Below, one piece after another: positions 16,201 through 28,449 of a DNA stretch of 62,125 bases. Source of the stretch: Poronia punctata (lineage: Eukaryota > Ascomycota > Sordariomycetes > Xylariales > Xylariaceae). The DNA is taken from positions 1 through 62,125 of the forward strand of contig MU401670.1 in NCBI GenBank assembly GCA_022579005.1. The letters are read 5' to 3'. The position numbers and the translations under genes were made by a program. The notes beneath the pieces were generated by a model, which saw nothing but the letters and a program-made list of their open reading frames with translations, was not told where the DNA came from and ran no database searches. The first letter of the stretch is position 1; every line of letters begins with the position of its first letter.

Positions 16201-18300
16201 GGCGGGGTGCTGCTAGACGACTGTCGCTACGATAGATGGCATGTCGATGACCAGGGCATGTTAAGGGATGCTAAAGAAGAAGGACTTGGGAGCGGCCTGA
16301 TGCAGAAGGTCGTGTCTACCGTCTCGAAGCAGCTGGCCGACTCATCCCAGTGGGGCGTGGGTGTTCTCCAAAACGGAGAGCTGGAGACCCTGGCGCGTCA
16401 GTTGAACGTGTGCTCAATAGATGAGGTAGCGCTCGGCCTCAACTTCGAGGTAGAACTCGGTAAATGGGCTGGTCTCCCCTGGGAAGGCTCACGGGTCCTT
16501 CGGCTTATCGAGCGCGCTACCAAGTTGATGGTTCACCGCTGGTACGTGGACCGATACGTAACGGGAAAGTCGTCAGTCCCCAAGTATATCAGGCCTAGAA
16601 TCCCTGCACAATTACCCGTGCCTGCTGCCCCGACAGTCCTCCCTTTTCACACCTTTACGTGCCCTCTTAGCGCCAAAAATATACGGATGATCTCGCAGCG
16701 GAATGCGGCACGCATTGGTTGTTCCACACTCAGGTCGCCTTGGTTGCCCAGCACGGTGTACCCGCCACCGAGGCCGCCAAGCCCGGAGCTCAACGTCGGA
16801 TATGTCTCGTCAGATTTTAATAACCATCCGCTTGCTCACTTGTAAGATATGCCCCGTCTTCCACAGTCATACTCGGCGTGCCCCAGAAATTAACCCTTGT
16901 TAGGATGCAATCCGTCTTTGGCTTTCACGACATTCGACGAGTAAAGGCCGTATGTTACGCCACAACAACCAGTGACAGATCAGTCCATCGGCTGCAGATT
17001 GAACGCGAGGCGCCACTGTTTCGTGATGTCAGCAATTGGCCGGCGGAACAGATTGTGCAGCAGATTGTGAATGACAATATTCACATACTCGTCAACTTGA
17101 ATGGATATACTCGCGGTGCGAAGAACGAGGTGTTTGCGGCGCGGCCGGCACCCATTCAAATGTCTTTCATGGGCTTTGCCGGCACGCTCGGCGCTGAGTG
17201 GTGCGATTATCTCTTGGCGGACGAAACGGCCATTCCGCGCTCAACGTTGCGTCCTGTCAGGAGTAACTGGGGCTTGCGGAGTCTCTTCAGTGATGAAGAG
17301 CACTGCGAAACAGAACATTGGGTCTACTCGGAGAACATCATCTTCTGTCGAGACACGTTCTTCTGTTGCGACCACGCGCAGTCTTGCGAGCCCTGGGAGA
17401 AGACATTGGACTGGGAAGACGAACTACGGCGACGCTGGCAGATGCGTAGGGAGCTTTTCCCCACCCTTCCCGACGACACTATCATAATGGGCAATTTTAA
17501 CCAACTTTACAAGGTACGTTTGACTTGTCCGACAACTCTTTGATGGCTCAAGCCATGTTCTACTCGTCTTGACTCTGGCGATGACACGAGACAAGCGCCT
17601 CCGGCCGATCTTGGCGTCCGAGCCGCTTCCCTTGCTGCCCGCTGACGTTCATATGCTTGCCTAGATTGACCCTACGACGTTCCGCACGTGGCTTCGCATA
17701 CTCTCAAATGTCCCGAAGGCGATCCTCTGGCTGCTCAGATTTCCCGAGCTTGGCGAGAGCAACCTCAAGAGAACGGCCAGGGCTTGGGCGGGGGAAGAGG
17801 TTGCAAGTCGGCTGGTGTTCACTGACGTGGCCCCCAAACAACAGCACATTTCACGGGCACGAGTGTGTGACATATTTCTGGATACGCCGGAGTGCAATGC
17901 TCACACAACGGCGGCCGATGTCCTGTGGTCAAGCACACCGCTGTTGACATTAACGAGGTACCCTTACAAGATGTGCTCTCGAATGGCAGCTTCTATTCTA
18001 AAAGGGGCTCTACCCAAGGACGAAAATGGGCTTCGGGCTGCCCAGGAGCTGATCGCATCCGACGACGCGGAGTACGAGGCTCTCGCTACCCGGCTCGTCG
18101 GCGGGCTAAGCTATAGAAGAGTGGACAAGGATTATTGTGAAGGGCGGGGCCGCCTAGTAGAGCTGCGCAAGATACTTTTCGAGGCCAAATGGACCTGTGC
18201 CTTGTTCGATACACACAGATGGGTGTCAGACCTGGAGACAGCCTATGAAGAGGCGTGGCGCCGATGGGTGGCGGGTGAGAGCGGTGATATCCACTTGTAG
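13292..18300 (+). CDS. TPR-repeat O-GlcNAc transferase-like protein (GT41), 4 exons
   Basis: Probable intracellular protein O-GlcNAc transferase using UDP-GlcNAc (glycosyltransferase family 41). Exons: 13292-14847, 14892-16841, 16904-17513, 17665-18300, in phase, 1583 residues. Residues 1 to about 470 are low-complexity and Pro/Ser/His-rich. TPR-type helices follow at about 485-600 (MLGGCLHYGLENYEQSLEWF; NMAASLYCLDRLEDAEKYWL), 655-700 and 868-945 (NLGSLLKDIGQLDLAIQMYE; NLANAVKDRGRISDAIGYYR). The catalytic part has DFNNHPLAHLM (His1164), matching the HP motif around human OGT His498; NFNQLYKIDP (Lys1372), matching catalytic Lys842; and CNAHTTAADVLW (His1452), matching the nucleotide-binding HTT motif. 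All key residues are present, so it looks active. The first intron is only 44 nt. Start choice is the first in-frame ATG after a stop; an extra upstream exon cannot be excluded. Substrates in filamentous fungi are little known. Confidence 0.92.
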
Positions 18301-21300
18301 GGCACCATGTTGTAGATCCCAGAGCCTTGCGAGCTTGTCATGTACGTGAGCGGCCTGAGGGATACGATGGGCTTGTGGTGCTACGCAGTCATGTTCCGAC
18401 AGCCGCCACAGTTATTTTGTGTCCCTCCCAGTTCTCCGGTCTGTCCACTTCTTCTGCACCATCTCCATTTTTGTTTCATTTTCCCTTGTTTCTTTTCATC
18501 CTTTCTCCTGCATGTTCGAGGGGCTTTGCGTTCGCCCTGCAGCTACGCAAAGCTAGCAAGCCGGTTTCATTCCTCTATCTCTCCTCATGTCTTTCCCTTT
18601 CTCGTACTTTCTTTGTTGCTCTGTTGGTTTGGCAACTAGTTATAGAAGTGACGGCGACTCGGACCAAGTGCTGGGAAAGTCTCGTTACTTGAAGACGTGG
18701 GAATCAGTCGCCTTCACAGCGACGGAGCGGGCGTTTGGCAAAATTTACACCAAGTGATGGAAGTACAACAAGCGGAATTCAGATTTCTCCCCCTTAGGCC
18801 TACCCTCAATGGCCCCGAGAGGCCGCCAGAAGTGGAGCAAGTCTTATGTGGCTCGGCTATGGAGGGACGACAAGATTGCATCTGTGAGATTAGGGACCTT
18901 TTGTGTGTGCTAGCGGGATGTTTGACACCCTTGTCGCAATACCCTCCTTTGATAAACATGGGTTTGGTTTCAAGGTATTGTGGGCGTCGGCGACAGGCCA
19001 GCGCCGATGCCCTCACAAGACCCCTTTAACTAGACAGCATACCGGATCGATGGTGAGTGCCCAATGGTCCCCAACGCTTGGAGATCTGGGGTCGCGGGAG
19101 CCTCGAGGAACCCCATCAAAGATTCGAGAACCTCAGGCGGGTGAGTATCGTGCGCTAGCCTAACAACACGCCGGGACAGGCTTCTTTGGTAATATCTATG
19201 TTGCCTGGGGTGTTTTAGAGGTGACCAGTACCACCACCCCCTATTTATCACGTGTCGCTATAAGATATAGGTAGGCAACAACCCCCATGGGGTAAGCCAA
19301 GATCGCAAGGATCTAGTTCTAGTGTTGGTAGTCAGTATTGTAATCAGAGAATAGGCCTGGAGAGTATAGATGCGCTATTTAATCATGCCGTCTCTTCCTC
19401 CTACGCTGAGGGCAAATATCTGAATGGACGAGAGCTCGTCTGGCGATTATGAGCACAACGCAAGGAACAGATAAGTTGGATTCGTAGCTTTGGAGCCGGC
19501 GGGATATTGCTAGGGTTTACCCTGCGAGTTGCATGGTGTGCCTATGCGGCTGTGGGATACTTTGTACATATCATTTATTCAGGGTGGGATGATAAACACC
19601 AGAATGCGTAGTTACACGTTGACTAGCTGACTAGGTAGTCTTGCATAGGTACTGCAGGTAGATAGGCGGCTTGGACCGTTTAGCAACATGAGATCGGTAT
19701 TCTGAATCCTCGGGGTTTGTTGTACTGAGGTTGCCTTGTAAACTACTCTGCTCGTAATACATGTACGTAGTACCTAAACAATGTAACTAACAGGTAATCT
19801 ACGGTTAGCTAAGCCGGCAGGTAGTATTGTAGACACATCCACAACTAGGTACCTAAAAGGTTGAGTATTATCGTCTGGGTTGCCCCCTTCTCTTGTGCAA
19901 TGAAGGGAAAAGTAAGAAAGATAAGTGTCTATGTCTCTTAACTACTATGTAACGCAAAGAAAGCCAATTGCTAATTAGTTGTTGTTGTCATCATCATTAA
20001 CAACAGACTTATATTACATGAACTAAATTTGTCCTTTTAACTAGGTATTATATAGCAAATTCCAAACTGGCGGGTTAAAAGGGACCTTGCTGCAGCTGCA
20101 AGAGTTGAAGACTAGGTAGACCTTAACACACAAGCAGACACTGTACAATAAAAAGACCATCTACTGTATACCATACTAGCGCGGGAACAGTGCAGGAGTG
20201 GATATATAATCCATCGTTGCAGATCATAGTGGCCTTACCAGGGTTAACCTGCAGGTGGGTTACGAAGACCGTTATTACCTCTTTGGGGACCCCTGATGAG
20301 GGACAAGGGTATATCCGACCTTGTTGTTGGTTACCTGGCACCCTAGCTTTGTATCCTGGTATTATTACTTTTAATACAAGTTACTCGTTAGACTAGATTA
20401 CCCTCTAACTAATTTAGCGCTGGTCTTTGCACATCCATTACAATACTACTTAACAAGTTAACCCTAAGATGGGCAGGATTAAGTAAGTAGATACTCGTAC
20501 AGCTTTGATCCAGTTAGTCCGGTAACAGTTGATCTACATGTATGCCGTAAGATTTATCAAAGCTACACCACTTCTAGAAGTGTACATTCCATAGCGTACC
20601 AGGTGTCCCGATAATCTTTTCAGCCTAAGCACTATACGCCTTCTCCATTTGGTCCTCTCAGCCTGGACATGTACACGTATAGCAGGCGCAGACATGGTAG
20701 GAGGTACATGTCCCATGGTATACCTATTTTGTTGCTGGCTTCTGGGGCACCTATCTACATATATGCTTTCGATGACAGTAGGTTACCTACATAAGGTATC
20801 GACCCTTTTCTGGTGGGCCTTGGTGCAAGTTAGAGGCTAGCTGAACAACGATTTCTAAAGTTCCTGGCAGTAGACCTAGTACCCACAGCCCGTGGCCGAT
20901 CTGATTGGCGTGTCATAGGGTAGTTTCAGATCCATTGGGAGGGAAATCTTACGGGGAAAAAATGGAAAGAACGTCGAAGTACGCATGTGTAGGTAGGTAA
21001 GCATACCTACATACTTACCCACCGCCTGTAAATAGGTAATCGCAAGGCATAACAACGTGTACATAGCCCCCCCCGGGGGGGGGTTATAGGACAAGGAACG
21101 CAGCAACCACGGACACAAATGCAATGCCTATTAAGTCTAAATATCAGTAGGTGTCCATTATAATCACAACTGATTATCGCGTGGTTAGAGTACATCCGGC
21201 TTATCCTCCATTCCTCCATGTCACTCGGGGACTCGAGAGGGGTCGTGTAAGGGGTTATGGGGGAGAGGGGGGGGAGGGGGCAGTTGAGTCGAGGATGGCC

Positions 21301-22307
21301 GAGTATGTTGTGGGTTGGTACGTATGTCGTCTAAATGTACGTTACGCGTATGTGTAGTGACGGATGAAAACAATAGGGCCCGGGAGGAAGGGTAGGGTAA
21401 GCTTAGCAGGGGATCCCGTTTCCCCGATCTCATCAGCTACGTACCCTCCAGTAACGGCACTGGTACCGGTACCGCTACTGTCGTTGCGGTCATGATGTAT
21501 GTACATGCGACTATTGAGGTGGACTGCCGGGAACTAGACTAGGTAGCAACCTTAGGGCCTTGTTCATATACCGTAGGTATTGACTAAGCCGGTTAGACTG
21601 CTACTAGTACTCTAGACTGACACTACTTGGAATGTGTCTACCAGACTGTCAACTCCCGGTACGGTTCTCCTCTATCTACGCCCACGCCCACGCCTCCCAT
21701 ACTTACCTGCTTACATGTACGTGTGTGTATTTCTCTATTCTCTTATTTATTATGTATGTATGCACGTATGGGTGCCTCTCTGGTGCAGCCGTATTTTTGC
21801 ATCTCAGAAGCCGGTATATCAGTCTCGTCTCGGCCGTCGCCTTGCCTGTAAAGACAACTTCCTCCGCTTTCCACCCCTCCTGTTTCCTCATTAACCGTAG
21901 AATTCCGTGCAATATCGCTCCACAGTGGCATCCGCCTCGAGAGACCCTCAGGCTTACACGACTTGTCAACCTTCACTATCTCGTCTATAATTTATTCATT
22001 CACACACGTTGCCCCAAGCCTGGTGCTGCCTGCCCTCCATACCACTAGGGGTGAGGAAATATATAATTATCTGCCAGCAACCCACATTCATACCAAGTCG
22101 TCACACCTAGACACACGCACAACCCTCATCGTAGTTCCCACAGAAGCCGATTTCTCATTGTATTTCTTTGTACGCGAGATCTCCCTGCTACATCACGTAT
22201 TCCAGGGCGGGTCGGGAGCCACTTCCAGCCTGGATAGGCGCTGAAGAACTTTCATCCTTGTTTTAGCATATAGCGGGGCTGCCAGAGCAAAGGACCGAAC
22301 GAACATT
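18301..22307. other. Gene-free 4-kb region upstream of the flbD-like gene
   Basis: Normal-composition DNA with no convincing gene. 18400-18640 is strongly pyrimidine-rich. Open frames such as 18697-19029 (which opens with GTG) and 21632-22048 (ATG, 138 codons) have no domain or conserved character and look like chance. It contains a C8G9 palindrome at 21067-21083, a G-rich stretch at 21240-21280, many short TAGGTA/TACCTA words, and the presumed promoter and long leader of the Myb gene. If transcription starts before 21632, that ATG would open a long upstream frame. Confidence 0.55.
21067..21083. repeat. C8G9 homopolymer palindrome
   Basis: Eight C followed by nine G, a GC-only inverted repeat without loop, in otherwise mixed intergenic DNA upstream of the Myb gene. 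Could be a replication- or assembly-prone site; the exact length may vary between individuals or sequencing methods. Confidence 0.7.
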
Positions 22308-23261
22308 ATGGTGGAAGAGGAACAGAGGAGGGGACCCTGGGCCCAGCACGAGGACGAAATTCTTATGCGGTTGGTTCAACAGCATGGTCCCTTCCACTGG
22401 GTAGACATATCAAAAGCACTGCGCACAAGGTCACCTAAGCAATGCCGGGAGCGGTACCACCAGAACCTGAAACCGTCACTGAACCACGAACCCATCTCTG
22501 CCGAGGAAGGCGAGCTCATCGACCAGCTCGTCCAGCAGCTCGGTAAACGGTGGGCCGAGATTGCCAGGCGGCTAAATAACCGGAGTGACAACGCTGTCAA
22601 GAACTGGTGGAACGGGAGCATGAACCGTCGAAAGCGCATGAGTCGACGCAAGGGATCTGCCAGCTCCGAAGACAATTATCCCCGTCACCAGGGGCCCCCG
22701 AGGCTGGTCACGGAGTCGCCGTGGCACCCGGCCTATAGCTCCTATGAGCCCTTCTTCTCCCCTTCCAGCAGGCGATTTTCACATCCGACCTGGAGTGCCC
22801 ACCCTTCCGGCCTCCCGTCCCCAACGGCGGTATCCCCGGTAGCTGACACGTATGCACCGGACTCGTGTCATCCGCTGTACCTCAACGCCACTGCCACGAG
22901 GCCGGCTTCTAGAGCCTTCTCTTCCGACGTCACTCATCCGCTTCGGTCCCTGCGGCGCGAGAGTGCGACCTCGATCTGTGAACCGGGCCAGGGACACCGC
23001 ATACTCCCTTCTATTACCCCTGGCGGAGGAAACGACACGGTGCTCTTACCGCCTATACGAACTGCCGCGGAAGCCCGTTCCCAGCTACCGACGGCGCCTA
23101 ACTCACCTCTGGAGTTACCCTCGAGGCCAGCAACCCGCCACAACCAACATCACCATCACAACCGTCACCATCGTCATCCGAGCTCGTCGAATAGGAGTCA
23201 GGACGACGATCCGTCAGACGGGCCGAGTGCGAAGATGAAACTCAGCAACATCTTGGGATAG
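22308..23261 (+). CDS. flbD: R2R3-Myb transcription factor, FlbD/rca-1-like
   Basis: Nuclear DNA-binding protein; in Aspergillus FlbD acts with FlbB upstream of brlA to start conidiation, and rca-1 is the Neurospora counterpart. Single exon, 317 residues, close to the family length. Repeat R2 is at about residues 8-56 with Trp11, Trp31 and Tyr50 in the core positions; R3 at about 61-107 with Ile63, Trp82 and Trp101. The diagnostic block SPKQCRERYHQNLKPSLNHE, followed by PISAEEGELI and RSDNAVKNWWNGSMNRR, matches FlbD-type proteins. A basic stretch follows (RRKRMSRRK). The rest is Pro/Ser-rich and probably disordered, with a His-rich run near 276-288, and ends in a short hydrophobic tail (MKLSNILG). 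It lies alone, with about 4 kb of gene-free DNA on each side, consistent with a developmental regulator under complex control. Orthology is inferred from the Myb domain only. Confidence 0.9.
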   Translation: MVEEEQRRGPWAQHEDEILMRLVQQHGPFHWVDISKALRTRSPKQCRERYHQNLKPSLNHEPISAEEGELIDQLVQQLGKRWAEIARRLNNRSDNAVKNWWNGSMNRRKRMSRRKGSASSEDNYPRHQGPPRLVTESPWHPAYSSYEPFFSPSSRRFSHPTWSAHPSGLPSPTAVSPVADTYAPDSCHPLYLNATATRPASRAFSSDVTHPLRSLRRESATSICEPGQGHRILPSITPGGGNDTVLLPPIRTAAEARSQLPTAPNSPLELPSRPATRHNQHHHHNRHHRHPSSSNRSQDDDPSDGPSAKMKLSNILG

Positions 23262-24519
23262 TAGAAGGTTGATATATGGCAGATCCATGGGAGCGCAATG
23301 GAAAGCAAAGAATAATGGTACTGGATAAAGAAGGACAGTGAAGGCATTGGCGTTGGTGTTTCGGATAGTCTCGTTGATACCCCATGTGGATAGGGTTCGA
23401 GGAATGGAGCGATATTTGAAAGTCTATAGGGGCCTTGTAAACCCTTAAACTCGTAATTTAATTATAAACACTACTTGTACAAAAACTACAGGGCAAATGT
23501 ACGATTCCCAGCGTTGCTGTGGCTATTGCCCGTTTCACTACAGTGTATGTCCGTAATTGTCCAGCCCCGTGTTTAATAGCGTACAACGATTCCGGAACCG
23601 GAATAAAAGCAGGGTCTCGGTTGGTTACAAGAAACAGCAACACACGGTGACCGACCTCCTAGTGAGCCCACTCCCGGTCGAGCGAACAATGAATTCTACT
23701 ATGAGAATGTCGATAGGATGATCATATAACAGATATTCAACATATGAATCCTAGCAGGACTCGCACCAAGCGTAATTCAAGCCAACTATGGAAGTGCGTA
23801 CATCTCCCAGGCGTGTCAGGGTCTCGTTGTTGGATTTCCAGGCAGAAAAACGATCGCGCTACGGTCCCTACCAGCCTTGACGTTTATAACCTCGACGTTT
23901 ATGACGTCTAGGGTACATGCCCCTAGTTAACAAGGTAGTGTGTGACCAGAAAGGGATGCAGGGCAATGCGTAGGTAAAAAATTATGACCGGCAAGCAGGT
24001 GTTTTCATTGTCCTGGCTACATACCGCGAGGCAGGCTCGTCGGGAGTCTATGTGTCCCGTTCGTTCGTCATCACCTCCACACTAGCTTTCGGTCTACGTC
24101 AGATTAGGCACGCCATAACGGGCACGCCGTACCAGTTATATAGTACTAGCCCGCAGTAACACCACCCCAGAACCAGACTGGGAACAGTTCAAAGTCAGGA
24201 TGCAGACATATTCACAGCCTGGCAGGAAATGGGGACCGTGATGGACTAGACGATGGGGCCGGCGGTATAGATAAGCGTCACAGAACTAGCAAACATTCTC
24301 TCATCATGCCTTACTCAATACCTCGTGGACAATTATTCTCCATCTTGTTGTTTGGACGGCTTTGCACGTTACCTAGGGGGCCGAGCCCGCCCCTGTTGTT
24401 ACTCCGCTAAGGTAGGGCTACGGATAAGGATGGAAGTAGGGACAAGAGAAGGAATAGATGCCAGGGAAAGCACAGGTACAGAGACGTAAGGGCGCCGAGA
24501 GAGGGGTTGGAAGGAGGAT

Positions 24520-24546
24520 GGGCGGCGGCGGCGGCGGCGGGGGGCA
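24520..24546. repeat. GGC triplet microsatellite
   Basis: Seven or so GGC units run into a G tract (gggcggcggcggcggcggcgg). No coding frame is supported across it. Confidence 0.7.
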
Positions 24547-25987
24547 TGGCTATGCTATGGTGATGGCTAGCACGAGGAGTCAACATCGTTGTTGGCTGCA
24601 TACGCCTCGCCTCCTTCCGTTGCCGCCCACCTCTTCCCACCCCCCTCCCCCCCAACCACAACCACCCATCCTATGAAAGTCAAGGACGGTAGGAACACCT
24701 GACAAATTTTCTTGGTTCCCTCGCAGCGACGCCATAAGCCACCTGTGCACATACAAGTGGGCCAAGTGGTCTACCGGAAAGAGCATCTCTGACAGGCCGC
24801 CGAGGACTAGGTAGGTACTTACTATCCCACATACCTGCCTACCTGTGCGTTATGATGCCATATACATACGCATGCTGTACGTCAAGGTGTGCCCCAGCGA
24901 AGAATACGTGTATATAGGTACTCGAGGGACGAGACCCGTACATGTCTCCATATACGCTTTGATAAGTCACTGCTCGGCCACTTCATCAAAACTCACACAA
25001 AACGTAGATAGATAAATATATCCAGACGACGCACTTTTGGTCATCAGATAGTCTGTCCTGCGGGTGGGTAGACCAGCAAAGACACCCGCACAAAGAGACG
25101 TACTGCATACGTACGACGAGATTTATTATAAACACATACACGTAAGCATAGGCCAGCAGTCTCTTGAGGTCTATACTTAGGTAGGTGTGTATAGGTTCGC
25201 CAAACCTAAATCTGCTGCCTGTGTGTCCAAACGATGGACATGAGAATACATTGACACAGAGAAACACGGACGTCTATGCTCACCACCATTTTGATTTCCT
25301 ATGGACGCAAGGCCTTACCGTACTGACCTACACAAGACACACGCACCTAGTAGCGCAAACTATAGAGGGAAAAATGTTGGTCAGAGGCGTCAGCAACAAC
25401 GACAACGACAAAGCTCTGTTATAAGAAGGTACGGGGACCAAAAAGAAGGAACAAGGGAAGGGAACCTCTGTTACAACTTACAAGGGCAGGTGATGGTCAA
25501 TTAGCAGTGAGCACATACATTTAGTACGAGTCCTGGGATAGGTACAACACCGACGGACAGGACCCACCTGTCAACCTCTTCTGCCATCCACATAGGTCAC
25601 TACGAGTAGGCAGGTATGTTGGTAATTTATGCAATGTATGTTGAAAATACATGTAGGTGGGTAGGTAGTGTACTTTTCTATCTCTCTTGCATACCTATGT
25701 TGCCGATTCTTTGCTACCTATTTTCTATAGCAAACGCAGTCAGGCATAATAAGGAACAAGTCAAGAGGGGAGCATGACATAGGTAATAGGTGACAGCATC
25801 TGGCCAAAAGTACTAACAGTCTTTAGCTAACCTACCTTCTTTGTTATAATACCTTGGATCTACCAGTAGAAGTATTCTCCTCGGGTTAGCCAACAATGTC
25901 AATTCTGAGCTTATCCTGTTATATTCGCCCACCGCGCCTGCGTGTCTTGGCTATGTAACTACATACAATCTAAACACCTTTATTCTA

Positions 25988-26020
25988 ACTACCTACCTAC
26001 CTATCTATCTATCTACCTAT
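25988..26020. repeat. CTAC/CTAT tetranucleotide microsatellite
   Basis: Three CTAC-type units, then CTAT units, then CTAC again, in intergenic DNA. It is the longest of many TAGG/CCTA-like words scattered through the islands (10276-10350, 24811-24842, 25655-25670). Confidence 0.75.
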
Positions 26021-27960
26021 GGCCGCAAGGCGCTAGCTTGTTCCCCTTGTAATGACTTGAACTGTTCATCGCTTCCATCTATAGCTATCTTTGTCATTGG
26101 TGCCGCCCACCGTAGTAAACACAAACGATCGAAGTCGTTGAGCTCTAACGCCCCGCCGTTCCAGCACCTTGGTTAAGGATATGACTAATATATCTACGCA
26201 TCTACGCGTGGTTCGTAATCCAAGGGAGAGACTGGGAGAGTCAATGGCCAGCTCCTCATAGCGTATGCGAACAGAAGGCAGCTCAATATCATGGAAGGCC
26301 GAGATACCTTAGCAAGAGTGGATGGACAAAATTGGGTCAGCGCAACGTCACACAACACGGCACACACACTCGTGACGAGTGCCGGGCCGGAGCTAGTGAG
26401 TGGGAGTGGATGGCAGTGGGCACCGCTATCGTCGGGAGATCCCATCCCAATTCACGATGCGATACTGTCCCATCTGCGGTGTTCCCTCCTGCATACCGTG
26501 GAGAAATGGGTCATATGGAATAAGTAATGAGGTTCCTTTTTCTGTCCGTTTCTCCCCACTTGATTCGCTTGTATCCATGGCTGACCTAGATGGGCAAGTG
26601 ATAATGTAACAATGCAGGTACCTGCAATGAAGTACCTTTCCAAATAGTCTACGTAGACTCAAAGTACGTGCAAGATGGTAGTACATACATGCCTAGCCAT
26701 CAATATTGTGCATATCTTTATTGATAAAGATTTGCAAAACCCTTTGTGCTCAGCTCCGAGTTGATCTGTAACTGAGGGTTAAGCAAGTGTTTACAACCTA
26801 GCGCAGTATGGCCATAGTAAACAGTAAACAATAAAGAGTAGTCTTAAGATTGCATACCTAAAGTAGAGATACAGTATCTATATACATGTAGGCAAGGGGG
26901 AGATATTATTAACCTACTTGTATGTACAAGTTTACACCTGTGTTGAGCAGGTAGTCTAGTCTAATATGTTGTTAAGTACTATGTAGTATCTTACCTACTA
27001 CTGTATATGTAGGTAAAACGGCAAAATCTGGAAAGGAAATAACAGGCTTCTCCCCTTCCTCTTAACGTAGTTGACAAACAACCCCTACACCGGGGGGGGG
27101 GTGCTTCCTTGTGTATTGTCAAGCAATCCGACTTTTTACTGCCTTAACTCCCATTTACATACACGGCTGGACTACATACTTATACCCCCGCCCCACTTAA
27201 ACCTTTACTAAACCGGGCTAAAATTCTGGGGCTGATCTAGCAGGCATAAACCAGCCCCCCAGCTTGAACAGAAGCCCGAACGGCGAACGTTGAGAGAGCA
27301 AACATGGTTTGCAGGTAGGGTCCCTCAAGTACATACACGTAAGGAGCCTGTCAGGTGGGATTAAACCGTCAAAGATTGATGATGATCGGCAACAGGGACC
27401 AATACCATAAACAACATACTAGTAGCAGAGCTAGTAGGTATCTTCCTAGCTGCCCTGTTGCCTATGTGCTAGTATACAAGTGGGTTACTTGTAAAGGGTA
27501 ACGGTGTAATTAAAAAGAGTACTGCGCAGGCAGCATTGAAAAATTAGTAATACTACTATAGTAAATGCTAATACTACTCCTACATGTAGTTAGTAATTGC
27601 CTGTGCTAATACTACAGCTTATAGTAAATGCTTATACTAGTACTATATATAGTAAATATTACTATAATATATAGTAATACTAAATTACTATAAAAAATAC
27701 TATATTTTTTTCCTTTTTTTTCCTTTTTTCCCCTTTTTATTTTCTCTTTTTTTTTAAAAAAATATAAAAAATATATTTTTATTTTAATTAAATTAAGCCT
27801 AGGAATATTTATTTTTAAAATATGCTAAGCTTAAAAAAAGTTATAATTATTTTATAGTAATTATAGTAATTCTATATATAATAATTAATATTATTATAAA
27901 AAGTATAATAAAGTAATTATTAATATTAATATTATTATAATAATTAAATTTTTATACTTT

Positions 27961-28050
27961 AATAATATTATATATAATAATATTATATATAGTAATATTA
28001 TATATAGTAATATTATATATAGTAATATTATATATAGTAATATTATATAT
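27961..28050. repeat. 15-bp tandem repeat, 6 units
   Basis: Unit agtaatattatatat is perfect at 27991-28005, 28006-28020, 28021-28035 and 28036-28050. Two preceding units (27961-27975, 27976-27990) differ by one base (ag to aa). Confidence 0.9.
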
Positions 28051-28449
28051 AGTAAAAAATAATATATAAACTTTATACTTTTAATATTTTAATAAAATTA
28101 AGCAAGACAAGTAATATAAAAACTAATATATATCTTATATTAACAATATTATTTAAAGGTAAAAAGCTAGAAACTAAAATATATTATATAATATTAGTTA
28201 TACTTAATTATATTTTCTTTATTTTAAGTTTTTATTAAAGCCTTTATTTAAAAAGTAGTATATAAAGTAATAAGTTTAGTTATTTAATTTTATTATAAGC
28301 TAAAAGCTTAAGTAGTAATTATACTAGCACTTTAGCTAGTACTTTATAGTATACTTATAAGCTATATATAATATGCTTAAATAAAATAATAAATTAGCTA
28401 TATAAACAAATAAGTAGCGTATATACGTTTTATTAGATTTTTATTTATT

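Larger units (their letters stand above)
23262..27600. other. Gene-free 4.3-kb region downstream of the flbD-like gene
   Basis: Holds the Myb gene 3' UTR and then mixed-composition DNA without a supportable gene. Short open frames (24407-24676, 24986-25424, 26194-26687) overlap each other on opposite strands and have no recognisable domain. It contains a GGC triplet run at 24520-24540, a pyrimidine stretch at 24610-24665, a TACC/TATC tetranucleotide array at 25988-26020, a G10 run near 27092-27101 and many TAGGTA/TACCTA words. Composition drifts toward A/T after about 27500. Confidence 0.5.

Noticed and set aside
18697..19029. 110-codon plus-strand open frame downstream of the GT41 gene.
   Set aside because: It opens with GTG, has no domain-like character, and overlaps an equally long frame on the other strand.
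21632..22048. 138-codon ATG frame upstream of the flbD-like gene.
   Set aside because: Composition is that of a pyrimidine-rich leader; three frames are open at once, and no conserved motif is visible. At best an upstream frame in the leader.
23741..23790. Stretch whose complement reads GGTGCGAGTCCTGCTAGGA, resembling a tRNA T-arm/B box.
   Set aside because: The B box has a mismatch at a conserved T and no matching A box, anticodon arm or acceptor stem can be paired upstream.
26194..26687. Overlapping 60-86-codon frames on both strands.
   Set aside because: Mutual shadows without recognisable protein features, splice structure or conserved motifs.
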